A stretch of DNA of 64,000 nucleotides. It comes from Bifidobacterium tsurumiense (GTDB lineage: Bacteria > Actinomycetota > Actinomycetes > Actinomycetales > Bifidobacteriaceae). Positions 38,427-47,594 of the stretch are shown piece after piece. A program made the position numbers and the translations under genes. Position 1 is the first letter of the stretch, and each line of letters begins with the position of its first letter. The notes under the pieces were generated by a model that was not told the DNA's origin, ran no database searches, and saw only the letters and a program-made list of their open reading frames with translations. The stretch is taken from positions 62,001 through 126,000 of the forward strand of contig NZ_JGZU01000009.1 of the NCBI RefSeq assembly GCF_000741765.1, written 5' to 3'.

Positions 38427-40907
38427 ATGGCAGTCTTCGAACGGCATAGTCCGGAAGTGTGGCGACGCACTGCGCGATTGTTGCAAGACGAATCCACCGG
38501 CGCTTCCGGGTCATTGGCCGAGAGTGATCAGTCATCGGTTAATGCGAACGGCGCACCCCTGCTCGGAGACACTCGTGACCTCTTCCGTCCAAAAACTTCA
38601 GATATTCCGGCGCAGCCAGGTGTATACAAATGGCGTGACGGGGATGGTCGAGTCATCTACGTCGGCAAAGCCAAAAGCCTGCGGAACCGATTGACCAATT
38701 ATTTCCAGCCGCTCAACCAGTTGCATCCCAGAACGCAGACGATGGTGCTGACGGCACGCAGCCTTGAATGGACTGTGGTGGGTACCGAACTCGAAGCACT
38801 CACTTTGGAATATACGTGGATCAAGGAATTCGATCCGCGATTCAATGTGGTATTCCGCGATGATAAGACCTACCCTTATCTTGCTGTATCAGTAGGCGAG
38901 TCAGTGCCGCGCGTATGGGTGACGAGAAGCCGTAAGCGCAGGGACAGCCGGTATTTTGGACCATACGCGAAAGTCTGGAATCTGCGGCATAGCCTAGATG
39001 GCTTGCTGAAGACTTTTCCTGTACGTACATGTAGCAACGGAGTATTTCGCAAAGCCCAACTCACCGGAAGACCTTGTCTGCTTGCCTCGATTGGAAAATG
39101 CTCGGCACCGTGCGTCGGACGAATCAGTGTCAAGGAACATAGGGCGCAATGCGAACGTCTCGTCGGTGTGCTCACCGGACGCGTCGGCAGGTCATACATC
39201 GCCCAGTTGACTCGGGATATGAAGGCCGCCAGCGCCGATCTGGAGTTCGAAAAGGCCGCAAAGCTGCGCGATGACATACAGATGCTGCAAACCGTGATTG
39301 AGCAGAATGCGGTTGTTTTCGATCAGGATGTCGATGCCGATGTTTTCGGCATCGATTCAGACGAACTCGAAGCATCTGTTCACGCGTTCTTCGTTCGCTC
39401 GGGATCCATTCGTGGTGAGCGCAACTGGAGCGTGGAGCGCGTTGAGGATATCGAAGACAGTGAGCTGATGGCCGACCTCATCGTTCAGGTGTATTCCGAC
39501 ATGATGGGCGAGCGTCAGGCTTCTGACAGGCCAGAGCAAACTGAAGATACCTCATATGCGCACGAAGAGGATGTCGAAGACGGGCAGAATCGTCAAGCGA
39601 TTGCAATTGAAGAGCGACGTGATGCATTAGGCGTCACGCAAAGCCTTACGGCAACCGACAGTATCTCCCGCGCACAGGCCACAAGGAACCGGCGTGAACG
39701 CCAAGAGCAGACAGGACGTTCGGATCTGCTTTCGCCTATCTCGCCTGTTCCCAGGGAGGTTATCGTCCCCATCGAACCTGCGCGAAAGTCTGAGTTGGAG
39801 ACGTTGCTCAGTGGTATGCGGGGGAGTGCGGTAACCATTCGTGTGGCAAGTCGTGGCGAGAAGAAAGCACTTATGGATCGAGCCAATGAGAATGCTCGAC
39901 AGGCATTGCAACGCAGCAAGATGAGCCGTATCTCAGATATTGGCGCAAGAACCCAGGCCATGAATGATGTGGCCAAGGCTTTGGGGCTGTCTCAGGCCCC
40001 TCTGCGCATTGAATGCTACGATATCTCGAATACTGTCGCAGGGGCGTTCCAGGTCGCTTCAATGGTGGTATTCGAAGACGGTATCGCCAAAAAATCCGAA
40101 TACCGGCGTTTTGCCATCCGCGGCAAGGACGGCAAGGGCGCGGTCGATGATCTCAGCGCTTTGTACGAGACCCTGACTCGTCGTTTCAGGCACGGCAATA
40201 TCGCAGGAGATAGTGGCGAAAGCATGGATAACGAACGCCGTGCCCAGCAAGCTCAGCACAATCAGCAAGCTCAGCAAGCAACAACATCTCCATCATCAAT
40301 TGCAGACAAGCCTGAACCTGATGGAAGCGCTGAACAAACGAAGCAGATCGAACCAACTTCACAGCACCCTGCACAGCAGATGCCCCAAGAAGGGATCGTG
40401 CAACAGCATACGAATCGTCGTCATTTTGCCTATAAACCCAATCTGGTGGTGGTTGACGGCGGACAGCCTCAAGTCATGGCAGCGGCACGAGCTCTTGCGG
40501 ATTCCGGAGTCAATGATGTGGCCGTATGCGGTTTGGCAAAGCGACTTGAGGAGGTCTGGGTGCCGGATGACGAGTATCCGATTATTCTCAAACGCCAATC
40601 CGAAGGCATGTATTTATTACAGCGCGTTCGCGACGAGTCCCACCGCTTCGCCATAACCTATCACCGTCAGACCAGACGAAAAGGAGCTTTGCGCTCGGCC
40701 TTGGATGATATCCCAGGTATCGGCGAAGCCTACCAGAAGCGTTTGCTCAATGCTTTCGGTTCCGTACGGGCGATGCGTGAGGCCAGTATCGAACAACTCG
40801 AGTCAGTGAAGGGTGTCGGTCATGCCAAGGCGGAGTCCATTTATCAGGCCTTGCATTCGCAAGACCAACCGACGAATGAGTCCCCGAACAGCAGTCCGGA
40901 CGCATGA
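38427..40907 (+). CDS. uvrC: Excinuclease ABC subunit C, with two disordered insertions
   Basis: 826 residues, longer than the usual 600-650. The GIY-YIG nuclease domain (PGVYKWRDGDGRVIYVGKA) opens the protein. The UVR helical motif, the RNase H-like domain (RIECYDISNT, LVVVDGG) and C-terminal helix-hairpin-helices (DDIPGIGEAYQKRLL, VKGVGHAKAESI) follow. Polar, low-complexity insertions at about residues 360-435 (Asp/Glu/Gln/Arg-rich) and 590-667 (Gln/Ala/Pro-rich, inside the RNase H domain) explain the length. The ATG at 38427 follows AAGGAAGGTG; 63 nt further upstream is an alternative ATG without a site. Confidence 0.95.
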   Translation: MAVFERHSPEVWRRTARLLQDESTGASGSLAESDQSSVNANGAPLLGDTRDLFRPKTSDIPAQPGVYKWRDGDGRVIYVGKAKSLRNRLTNYFQPLNQLHPRTQTMVLTARSLEWTVVGTELEALTLEYTWIKEFDPRFNVVFRDDKTYPYLAVSVGESVPRVWVTRSRKRRDSRYFGPYAKVWNLRHSLDGLLKTFPVRTCSNGVFRKAQLTGRPCLLASIGKCSAPCVGRISVKEHRAQCERLVGVLTGRVGRSYIAQLTRDMKAASADLEFEKAAKLRDDIQMLQTVIEQNAVVFDQDVDADVFGIDSDELEASVHAFFVRSGSIRGERNWSVERVEDIEDSELMADLIVQVYSDMMGERQASDRPEQTEDTSYAHEEDVEDGQNRQAIAIEERRDALGVTQSLTATDSISRAQATRNRRERQEQTGRSDLLSPISPVPREVIVPIEPARKSELETLLSGMRGSAVTIRVASRGEKKALMDRANENARQALQRSKMSRISDIGARTQAMNDVAKALGLSQAPLRIECYDISNTVAGAFQVASMVVFEDGIAKKSEYRRFAIRGKDGKGAVDDLSALYETLTRRFRHGNIAGDSGESMDNERRAQQAQHNQQAQQATTSPSSIADKPEPDGSAEQTKQIEPTSQHPAQQMPQEGIVQQHTNRRHFAYKPNLVVVDGGQPQVMAAARALADSGVNDVAVCGLAKRLEEVWVPDDEYPIILKRQSEGMYLLQRVRDESHRFAITYHRQTRRKGALRSALDDIPGIGEAYQKRLLNAFGSVRAMREASIEQLESVKGVGHAKAESIYQALHSQDQPTNESPNSSPDA

Positions 40908-40983
40908 GTTGTGGGATGCTGTCCGGTGTCATGCAATGGCATAGAATGGTGTGAGTTTCGTCGATTCGTCCCTGAGAGAGGTG

Positions 40984-41901
40984 ATGGCGTTGCAGGAAAC
41001 GGTTCAGCGGTGTGCAGTGCTGGGACAACCGATTGCTCACTCATTATCTCCTGTATTGCATATGGCGGCGTATCAAGCACTCGGATTGCAGGATTGGGTG
41101 TATGACCGTCGTGAGGTATCCCAGGAACAGCTACCGTCTTTTCTTCGAGAGCTCGATCCCAATTGGCGTGGGTTAAGCCTTACCATGCCGCTCAAGCAGA
41201 CGATTCTGCCCTTTGGACAACTTCGGGATGCGTGGTCGCAGGAGCTTCGCGTTGCCAACACGGCCGTATTCGACTGGAATGCCGAGAATGAGCCGAAAAT
41301 CAATCTGTACAACACTGATGTCGAGGGCATCGTCAAAGCATTTGAGCATGCGTGGCACCAATATGAAACGCTTCCCTCAGTCAGCATGGCGATATCCTCC
41401 GAGCACAGAGAAAGGGCGGCAATTATCGGCAATGGCAATACGGCAAGTTCTGCCATGGCAGCGTGTACGGCAATGGCACAACATGGAATCAGCGGTATCA
41501 CCGTATTGGCGAGGCATCCAGACAAGAATCCATTTATCTCTGAAATCGCTGCGCGCCACGGTATGCAATGCGAAGTGGTTCCACTTGCCCAAGCGTGTGA
41601 AGTGTTGACGTCGAGTGCAATGGTGATAAGCACCTTGCCCGCTCATGCGGCGGATCCGATTGCCGATGCATTGGCATCTTCAGGGGTGAAATGTGCCGGA
41701 TCATTGCTTGACGTGGCATATGATCCACGTCCTTCTCGGTTGCTCACAGCATGGGAAGGCTGCGGTGGCTTGGGCATCGGCGGAGAGGAGATGCTGTTGT
41801 ATCAGGCAATCAAGCAGGTCCATCTGATCACAGGATGTGAAGAAGCTTTGGAATTTCATGTAGAACAAGCCATGAGAAGTGCGCTCGAGGAGGCTTTATG
41901 A
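40984..41901 (+). CDS. aroE: Shikimate dehydrogenase
   Basis: 305 residues, NADPH-dependent reduction of 3-dehydroshikimate in aromatic amino-acid synthesis. The substrate site GQPIAHSLSPVLH, catalytic lysine in SLTMPLKQTI, the NTDVEGI strand and the nucleotide-binding IIGNGNTASSAMAAC are visible. The start is probably ATG 40984, preceded by GAGAGAGGTG; a GTG at 40981 or 40951 cannot be excluded. The stop overlaps rapZ (ATGA), so the two are coupled. Confidence 0.93.
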   Translation: MALQETVQRCAVLGQPIAHSLSPVLHMAAYQALGLQDWVYDRREVSQEQLPSFLRELDPNWRGLSLTMPLKQTILPFGQLRDAWSQELRVANTAVFDWNAENEPKINLYNTDVEGIVKAFEHAWHQYETLPSVSMAISSEHRERAAIIGNGNTASSAMAACTAMAQHGISGITVLARHPDKNPFISEIAARHGMQCEVVPLAQACEVLTSSAMVISTLPAHAADPIADALASSGVKCAGSLLDVAYDPRPSRLLTAWEGCGGLGIGGEEMLLYQAIKQVHLITGCEEALEFHVEQAMRSALEEAL

Positions 41902-42863
41902 CCATGATGGACGAGGACGGCAAGCACTTGCACTTGGACGAATTGAAACAGCAATTGCAAGATGCCGATGTGAACGGGCAGAACCCTGATGATGAAATAG
42001 ATGTTCTGCTGATAACCGGTATGAGCGGTGCAGGACGGTCCCATGCAGCGGATTGCATCGAGGATATGGGATGGTATGTGGTTGATAATCTCCCCCCGAA
42101 ACTCCTTATTCCTCTGGTTGATATGATGACCTCAGGCTCGAAATTGCACAAGCTGGCGGCGGTTATCGACGTGCGTTCCCGCAGTTATTTCGATGATCTG
42201 GCAGCTGTGCTGAGCCATTTGGATGACCTTGGCGTCAAAACGCGGATTCTGTTCCTGGACGCCAGCAATGATGTACTTGTCAAACGGTATGAATCCGTGC
42301 GCAGGCCTCATCCTCTCCAAAAGGGAGGCAGGCTGATTGACGGAATCCTGGCTGAACGAGAATTGCTTGCGCATCTCAAAGAACGAGCCGATACGGTCAT
42401 CGATACTTCGGCATTAAGCATCCATCAACTCTCTACCAAATTGTATGAGGCGATGCTGGGATCAGGACCGTCCACAGTGAGCGTGCATATATTCAGTTTC
42501 GGTTTCAAATACGGCATGCCAATCGATGCCGATTTCGTTGCCGATGTTCGTTTCCTGCCAAATCCGTATTGGGTGCCGAGTCTGCGTGAACTCACCGGTT
42601 TGGACAAACCGGTGAGCGATTATGTGCTCTCCAGCGATGGGGCAGTCGAATTCCTGGATGCGTACGAACAAGCTTTGAGCTGCGCTATCGAAGGATATGC
42701 CAAAGAAGATAAGCATTATGTCACCATCGCAATCGGATGCACAGGAGGGCAGCATCGTTCGGTGGCGATGAGCGAAGAATTGGCAAAGCGGCTTCGTGAC
42801 CGTGGACTGTCCGTTAGCGTATCTGCAAGGGAACTTCGCAGGAAGCAGCGCGAAGGCCGATAG
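41898..42863 (+). CDS. rapZ: RapZ-like P-loop ATPase (YvcJ family)
   Basis: 321 residues. A Walker A-like GMSGAGRSHAA near residue 38, DNLPPKLL after it, and the family hallmark GCTGGQHRSVAM near the C-terminus. In gram-negatives RapZ directs small-RNA decay; in gram-positives the role of YvcJ is less clear. The usual rapZ-yvcK-whiA order is broken: whiA follows after 222 nt with no yvcK between. Confidence 0.93.
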   Translation: MTMMDEDGKHLHLDELKQQLQDADVNGQNPDDEIDVLLITGMSGAGRSHAADCIEDMGWYVVDNLPPKLLIPLVDMMTSGSKLHKLAAVIDVRSRSYFDDLAAVLSHLDDLGVKTRILFLDASNDVLVKRYESVRRPHPLQKGGRLIDGILAERELLAHLKERADTVIDTSALSIHQLSTKLYEAMLGSGPSTVSVHIFSFGFKYGMPIDADFVADVRFLPNPYWVPSLRELTGLDKPVSDYVLSSDGAVEFLDAYEQALSCAIEGYAKEDKHYVTIAIGCTGGQHRSVAMSEELAKRLRDRGLSVSVSARELRRKQREGR

Positions 42864-43085
42864 TCGAGGTCAGGCTCAGCTCCGTCCGTTTGCATGCTTC
42901 AAGCAGAACTTTGAAAAGGGCGAGATTATGCGGTATCGTATAACGGTCAGCGCCAACCATGCACTTGATGTTTGGCATAATCTTGTCCAAGACCTTAGGT
43001 ATCACAGAAAGCCGTGGCGTTGCGCAATATGACGAGCGTGAACGCATATAGGTAGTGCGAAGAACAGGAAGTAGGAGGTTGGCTC

Positions 43086-44027
43086 TTGGCGCTTCTCGAC
43101 GATGTCAAAAGCGAACTTGCCGCAATCGAAAGCGAATTAGCTCCCGCCAAAATGGCTCAGGCGACAGCCATGATGCGTTTTGGTGGCGGCTTGCGCCCGG
43201 TAAACGGTCGAGCCATTATCAGGGCATCGTTTGATTCCCTTGATGCAGCCCAATGGCTGCAGGAAATGATCCAACAGCATTATCAGCGAGAAGCTTCCTT
43301 GGTTCCGGTTTCGGTGGAGACACCGGCAGGAGTGGTGCATCGATACGATGTGGTCGTGGAGCGTGGAGCGACTGCCTTGGCGCTTCAGGCAGGTCTGCTC
43401 GACAGCCGCATGCGCTTGGTGAAGGGTTTGCCCGCTGAAATTGTCAGTGGCAATATCGCGCAGATCAAGGCGGCTTGGCGTGGTGCGTTTATGGCGCGTG
43501 GTTCGCTTTCGGCTCCGGGCAAGGCCAGCTATATGGAGATTATCTGTCCGACTCAGGAAGCTGCAATGGCTTTGCAGGGTGCCGCACGACGACTGGGCAT
43601 TGGGGCGCGTGCAAGGCAGGTGCGGAGTTCTGAGCGCGTGACTTTGCGTGATCCGGATGCCATCGAGCGCATGCTGAACCTTATCGGGGCTCCTCGCTCG
43701 GCGCGTGAGTGGACTGGCAAGCGCGTAGATGGGGATTCGAGGGGCAAAGCCAATCGTTTGGCCAATTTTGACGATGCCAATATGCGTCGTTCCGCAAAAG
43801 CTGCCGCGGAAGCGAGTGAAAAGGTCCGCCATGCATTTGAGATTCTTGGCGATTCGGTACCGGAAAATCTTCGTGCAGCTGGTCAGCTTCGCCTCGATCA
43901 TGGTGATGCAAGCCTTGAAGAGCTGGGACGTCTTGCAGAACCACCTATTACCAAGGATGCCATTGCCGGTCGCATCCGGCGTTTGCTGCAGTTGGCGGAT
44001 AAAACAGAACGTGCACGGCGTCAGTAG
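43086..44027 (+). CDS. whiA: DNA-binding protein WhiA
   Basis: 313 residues. An N-terminal LAGLIDADG-like fold and a C-terminal helix-turn-helix ([27 protein letters not shown]) make this WhiA, which controls division or growth genes in actinobacteria. The start is a TTG at 43086, supported by GGAGG 7 nt upstream. No ATG alternative with a site lies nearby. A strong terminator follows. Confidence 0.94.
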   Translation: MALLDDVKSELAAIESELAPAKMAQATAMMRFGGGLRPVNGRAIIRASFDSLDAAQWLQEMIQQHYQREASLVPVSVETPAGVVHRYDVVVERGATALALQAGLLDSRMRLVKGLPAEIVSGNIAQIKAAWRGAFMARGSLSAPGKASYMEIICPTQEAAMALQGAARRLGIGARARQVRSSERVTLRDPDAIERMLNLIGAPRSAREWTGKRVDGDSRGKANRLANFDDANMRRSAKAAAEASEKVRHAFEILGDSVPENLRAAGQLRLDHGDASLEELGRLAEPPITKDAIAGRIRRLLQLADKTERARRQ

Positions 44028-44050
44028 TTTTTGGCGATATTAGGCCGCGG

Positions 44051-44088
44051 AGCCCTGTCCGGATTTGCTTTCGGACAGGGCTTTTTGT
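44051..44088 (+). terminator. Terminator between whiA and pgk
   Basis: An 11-bp stem (44051-44061 with 44072-44082) followed by TTTTGTTC. It lies 23 nt after the whiA stop. Confidence 0.85.
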
Positions 44089-44184
44089 TCGTTGTTGCTT
44101 GTATCATCGCAATTGGCGTATGTTCACGTCACGATCTTCCCGCAAGTGCACGCTGCGGTGTGTACGCGGTCAGAAAGGATATTC

Positions 44185-45390
44185 ATGAAGACACTCAAGG
44201 ATCTCGGTGATCTCAAGGGTAAGCGCGTTCTCGTTCGCGCTGATTTCAACGTTCCGCTGGACGGTACCACCATTACTGATGATGGTCGTATCAGGGCTGC
44301 GTTGCCGACGATTAATACGCTGCGTGAAGAGGGCGCTAAGGTCATTCTGATGGCCCATCTGGGTCGTCCTAAGGGACAAGTTGTTCCTGAACTCTCCTTG
44401 GCTCCTGTGGCCAAGCGTCTGGGCGAGCTGCTCGGTGTGGATGTGCCATTGGCTGAGGACACCTATGGTGAGGATGCGCAGGCCAAGGTCGCCGCAATGC
44501 AGGATGGCGATGTGGTTCTTCTGCAGAATGTGCGTTTCAATCCTGAAGAGACCAGCAAGGATGCTGCGGAGCGTTCCGCCTATGCCAAGAAGATCGCGGC
44601 ATTGGGCGATGTGTTCGTTTCCGACGGTTTCGGCGTGGTCCACCGTGCACAAGGCTCGAATTACGATGTGGCAGCTGATCTGCCGGCTGCAGCAGGTTTG
44701 TTGGTTGAGAAGGAAGTCACCGCACTTTCCAAGGCGACTGTCGATCCTGTTCGCCCGCTTACCGTGGTGCTTGGCGGTTCCAAGGTTTCTGACAAGCTCG
44801 GTGTTATCGAGAACCTGCTGAGCAAGGCTGATCGCCTGGTCATCGGCGGCGGCATGGTGTTCACCTTCCTCAAGGCCAAGGGTTACGAAGTTGGTACTTC
44901 CTTGCTGGAAGAGGATCAGCTGGACAAGGTCAAGGGATACATCGAAACCGCTGAGAAGAACAATGTAGAGCTTGTGCTCCCCACCGATATCGTCGTCAAT
45001 GCAGGATTCCCTGCAGGCGATACCCCGGTCGCTCCTGAGGTAGTGCCGGCCGACGCCATTCCTGCGGACAAGATGGGTCTTGATATCGGCCCGGATTCCC
45101 AGAAGCTCTTCCACGACAAGATCGTTGATTCGAAGACTGTCGTTTGGAATGGTCCTATGGGCGTATTCGAAGTGGCTGCTTTCGCTGACGGTACCCGTGC
45201 TGTTGCTCAGGGTCTGGTTGATGCCACCGCAGCAGGCGCTTTCACCATTGTCGGCGGCGGCGATTCCGCTTCTGCTGTGCGCAACCTCGGTTTCGAAGAG
45301 AAGGGCTTCTCGCACATCTCCACTGGTGGCGGCGCTTCTCTCGAATTGCTTGAGGGCAAGGAACTCCCGGGACTGAAGGTGCTCGACTAA
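44185..45390 (+). CDS. pgk: Phosphoglycerate kinase
   Basis: 401 residues, ATP formation from 1,3-bisphosphoglycerate. VLVRADFNVPLDG opens the N-domain, MAHLGRPKG follows, and the C-terminal nucleotide loop is TIVGGGDSASAVRN. Standard length. The ATG at 44185 follows GAAAGGA; the open frame reaches 44065 without a site. Codon choice is strongly biased as in a highly expressed gene (AAG and GGT/GGC repeatedly). A terminator follows, then tpiA. Confidence 0.97.
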   Translation: MKTLKDLGDLKGKRVLVRADFNVPLDGTTITDDGRIRAALPTINTLREEGAKVILMAHLGRPKGQVVPELSLAPVAKRLGELLGVDVPLAEDTYGEDAQAKVAAMQDGDVVLLQNVRFNPEETSKDAAERSAYAKKIAALGDVFVSDGFGVVHRAQGSNYDVAADLPAAAGLLVEKEVTALSKATVDPVRPLTVVLGGSKVSDKLGVIENLLSKADRLVIGGGMVFTFLKAKGYEVGTSLLEEDQLDKVKGYIETAEKNNVELVLPTDIVVNAGFPAGDTPVAPEVVPADAIPADKMGLDIGPDSQKLFHDKIVDSKTVVWNGPMGVFEVAAFADGTRAVAQGLVDATAAGAFTIVGGGDSASAVRNLGFEEKGFSHISTGGGASLELLEGKELPGLKVLD

Positions 45391-45414
45391 TCGACACTCA
45401 CGTATCCGTGATGT

Positions 45415-45449
45415 GCGGGCATGCTCATAGCGGCATGCCCGCTATGCTT
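45415..45449 (+). terminator. Terminator after pgk
   Basis: A perfect 10-bp stem GCGGGCATGC (45415-45424) with GCATGCCCGC (45433-45442), followed by TATGCTTT. Confidence 0.7.
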
Positions 45450-45487
45450 TGTCGTCTGTAATCAAAGTGCGCATAGTAAGGAGCGAT

Positions 45488-46282
45488 ATGCCGCATCGAA
45501 TTCCACTCGTGGCAGGTAACTGGAAGATGAATTTCGATCATCTGGAGGCCACGTATTTCGTGCAGAAACTGGCTTGGTCGTTGCGTGATGTCCGCTTTGA
45601 TTACAAGCGTTGCGAAGTGGCGTTGATGCCTTCGTTCACATCACTGCGAAGCGTGCAAGTGCTTGTGGAAGCGGATCGTCTCAATATCACCTATGGTGCA
45701 CAGGCGGTTTCCGTCACCGCGCAAGGCGCATTCACGGGCGACGTTTCGGCGGATATGCTGGCAAGTTTGGGTTGCTCATACGTGATTGTCGGCCATTCTG
45801 AGCGCAGAAAATATCATCCCGAAGATGACGCCAATATCGTGGACCAGGTCCGTGCAGTCCTGGCAGCCGATATGCAACCGATATTATGCGTGGGGGAGAG
45901 CTTCGAGGAACGCAGGCAGGGCATCGAACTTGATTTTGCTGTGGGTCAGGTGCATGACGTGACCCGTGATCTTTCTGAGGCTGAAGCAGCACGACTTATC
46001 GTTGCGTATGAGCCGGTTTGGGCCATCGGCACAGGCATGGTGGCGACTCCGGAAACCGCACAGGATGCCGCCAAGGCAATACGTGACGATTTGCGCAAGA
46101 GCTTCAATGCGTCCGTGGCCGATTCCGTGCGTATTTTGTATGGCGGATCGGTGACTTCCAAGAACGCTTCCCAGCTCATCAGCGAACCTGATGTGGACGG
46201 TTTCCTGGTCGGCGGCGCTTCGCTTGATGTCGATGAGCTAGCCACGATTGCCCGCCTTGCGGCAAAATCCGGATCACGGTAA
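45488..46282 (+). CDS. tpiA: Triose-phosphate isomerase
   Basis: 264 residues. Active-site residues are visible in GNWKMN, VIVGHSERRKY (histidine), AYEPVWAIGTG (glutamate) and LYGGSVTSKN. Start at 45488 follows AAGGAGCG; the upstream in-frame start at 45449 lies in the pgk terminator. It probably shares the glycolysis cluster with pgk and is followed by secG after 84 nt. Confidence 0.97.
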   Translation: MPHRIPLVAGNWKMNFDHLEATYFVQKLAWSLRDVRFDYKRCEVALMPSFTSLRSVQVLVEADRLNITYGAQAVSVTAQGAFTGDVSADMLASLGCSYVIVGHSERRKYHPEDDANIVDQVRAVLAADMQPILCVGESFEERRQGIELDFAVGQVHDVTRDLSEAEAARLIVAYEPVWAIGTGMVATPETAQDAAKAIRDDLRKSFNASVADSVRILYGGSVTSKNASQLISEPDVDGFLVGGASLDVDELATIARLAAKSGSR

Positions 46283-46366
46283 CTTCGTGGGTCTTGACAC
46301 GCTGTTGTTGTTCAAGGCCTTGCGCTATTGTTAATCACAGTAACTTGTCTTTGGAGGTTAACCCGT

Positions 46367-46615
46367 ATGTCGGTTGTCAAGCTCGTATTGCAGATCATCC
46401 TGGTCATCTTCAGCGCTTTGCTGACACTGCTTATCCTTATGCACCGTGGCAAGGGTGGCGGTTTGTCAGATATGTTCGGCGGTGGTCTGACCCAGAACGC
46501 GGGTTCCTCAGGCGTTGCTGAGAAGAATTTGAACCGCTGGACGGTGATCATTGCACTGTTGTGGGTGGGAATCATCATCGCTCTTGATCTGATGACCAAG
46601 TTCGGCGTTGCCTGA
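46367..46615 (+). CDS. secG: Protein-export membrane protein SecG
   Basis: 82 residues, two transmembrane helices (about 4-22 and 57-77) with the SecG-type loop RGKGGGLSDMFGGG between them. It belongs to the Sec translocon. The ATG at 46367 has TTGGAGGTT upstream; the ORF extends 13 codons further without a site. The tpiA-secG order is common in actinobacteria. A terminator follows. Confidence 0.93.
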   Translation: MSVVKLVLQIILVIFSALLTLLILMHRGKGGGLSDMFGGGLTQNAGSSGVAEKNLNRWTVIIALLWVGIIIALDLMTKFGVA

Positions 46616-46631
46616 TTGCACAAGACGTACT

Positions 46632-46672
46632 GAATCCGGGTTTTTCGTAAGCGCGAGAACCCGGATTCTTGT
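46632..46672 (+). terminator. Terminator after secG
   Basis: An 11-bp perfect stem: GAATCCGGGTT (46632-46642) with AACCCGGATTC (46658-46668), followed by TTGT. Confidence 0.75.
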
Positions 46673-46696
46673 ATATGGAGAAGACTTAAGGCGGAT

Positions 46697-47542
46697 ATGA
46701 CACACCTCTCAACTCTTGAACGTCCTGAATTAGTGGTTGTGGACCTTGACGGCACGTTGATGCATGATGCACCAACCTTTGAGGAACGTTTTGTCAGCGA
46801 TTACAGCATCTGGGTTTTGCAACGACTCCATGATTCCGGCATACGCTGTGCGGTGTCCACGGCTCGTCCGGTGAGCACAGGCCTTTCCTTCGTTCAGAAA
46901 CTACCGACGGATGCATGCTCGTATCTCAATGGCGCTTTGATTGATTTTCAGCCATTGCAGTCCGATTTCGACAGCTTGACGAATCCGGTGAATGCTTCTC
47001 AGCAGCATGTGGTCAAGGTCGGTTTTCCCTCGCGCAGGGCGTGTGAGGTATGCCTTCAACTACTCAGCGAAATCCCTGATCTGCGCATCGGCATTGTGAT
47101 GGATGATATGCGGTATACCAATTTCGATGTCAGGGAGTATTGGACTACGCAATCGTTCACCATAACCGATTTTCACGATGTCCCTGAGGGTGTTGCCGAT
47201 AAGATCATTATCTTCCCCAAGGCAGGGCAGTCTGCATTGCTTGAACAATTGGTTCCTGAGGATCTTGCGGTCAATATTTCCGAAGGCGTGATGTGGATGC
47301 TCATGAATCCTATGGCAAATAAGGAACAATCCTTGATGACCATATGCAAGCGCTTTGGCATTTCTCCTCGCAAAACCGTGAGTTTCGGCGACGATACGAT
47401 TGACATCGCCATGCTTCAGCGTTCAGGAATAGGAGTTGCGGTTGCGAATGCGCATACCGATGTGCTGCATATTGCCGATGAGGTCTGTCCTTCAAATAAT
47501 CTGGATGGCGTTGCCCATTGGATAGAGGAACATCTGCTATAG
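46697..47542 (+). CDS. Cof-type HAD phosphatase
   Basis: 281 residues. Nucleophile motif VVDLDGTLMHD at the N-terminus, STARPVS as motif II, a large C2-type cap, and the C-terminal GDDTIDIAML with Mg-binding aspartates. The family hydrolyses sugar phosphates, nucleotides or similar; the specific substrate is unknown. The start at 46697 follows AAGGCGGA. It runs into the zinc-ribbon protein gene 52 nt downstream. Confidence 0.88.
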   Translation: MTHLSTLERPELVVVDLDGTLMHDAPTFEERFVSDYSIWVLQRLHDSGIRCAVSTARPVSTGLSFVQKLPTDACSYLNGALIDFQPLQSDFDSLTNPVNASQQHVVKVGFPSRRACEVCLQLLSEIPDLRIGIVMDDMRYTNFDVREYWTTQSFTITDFHDVPEGVADKIIIFPKAGQSALLEQLVPEDLAVNISEGVMWMLMNPMANKEQSLMTICKRFGISPRKTVSFGDDTIDIAMLQRSGIGVAVANAHTDVLHIADEVCPSNNLDGVAHWIEEHLL

Positions 47543-47594
47543 AATATGGCCTAAGGCCACAGGATTGCGAAGAGATGAGAGGGAGCGAGTTCTG

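Noticed and set aside
44170-45315. 381-residue minus-strand frame opposite pgk
   Set aside because: A shadow of the highly biased pgk codons; there is no ribosome site.
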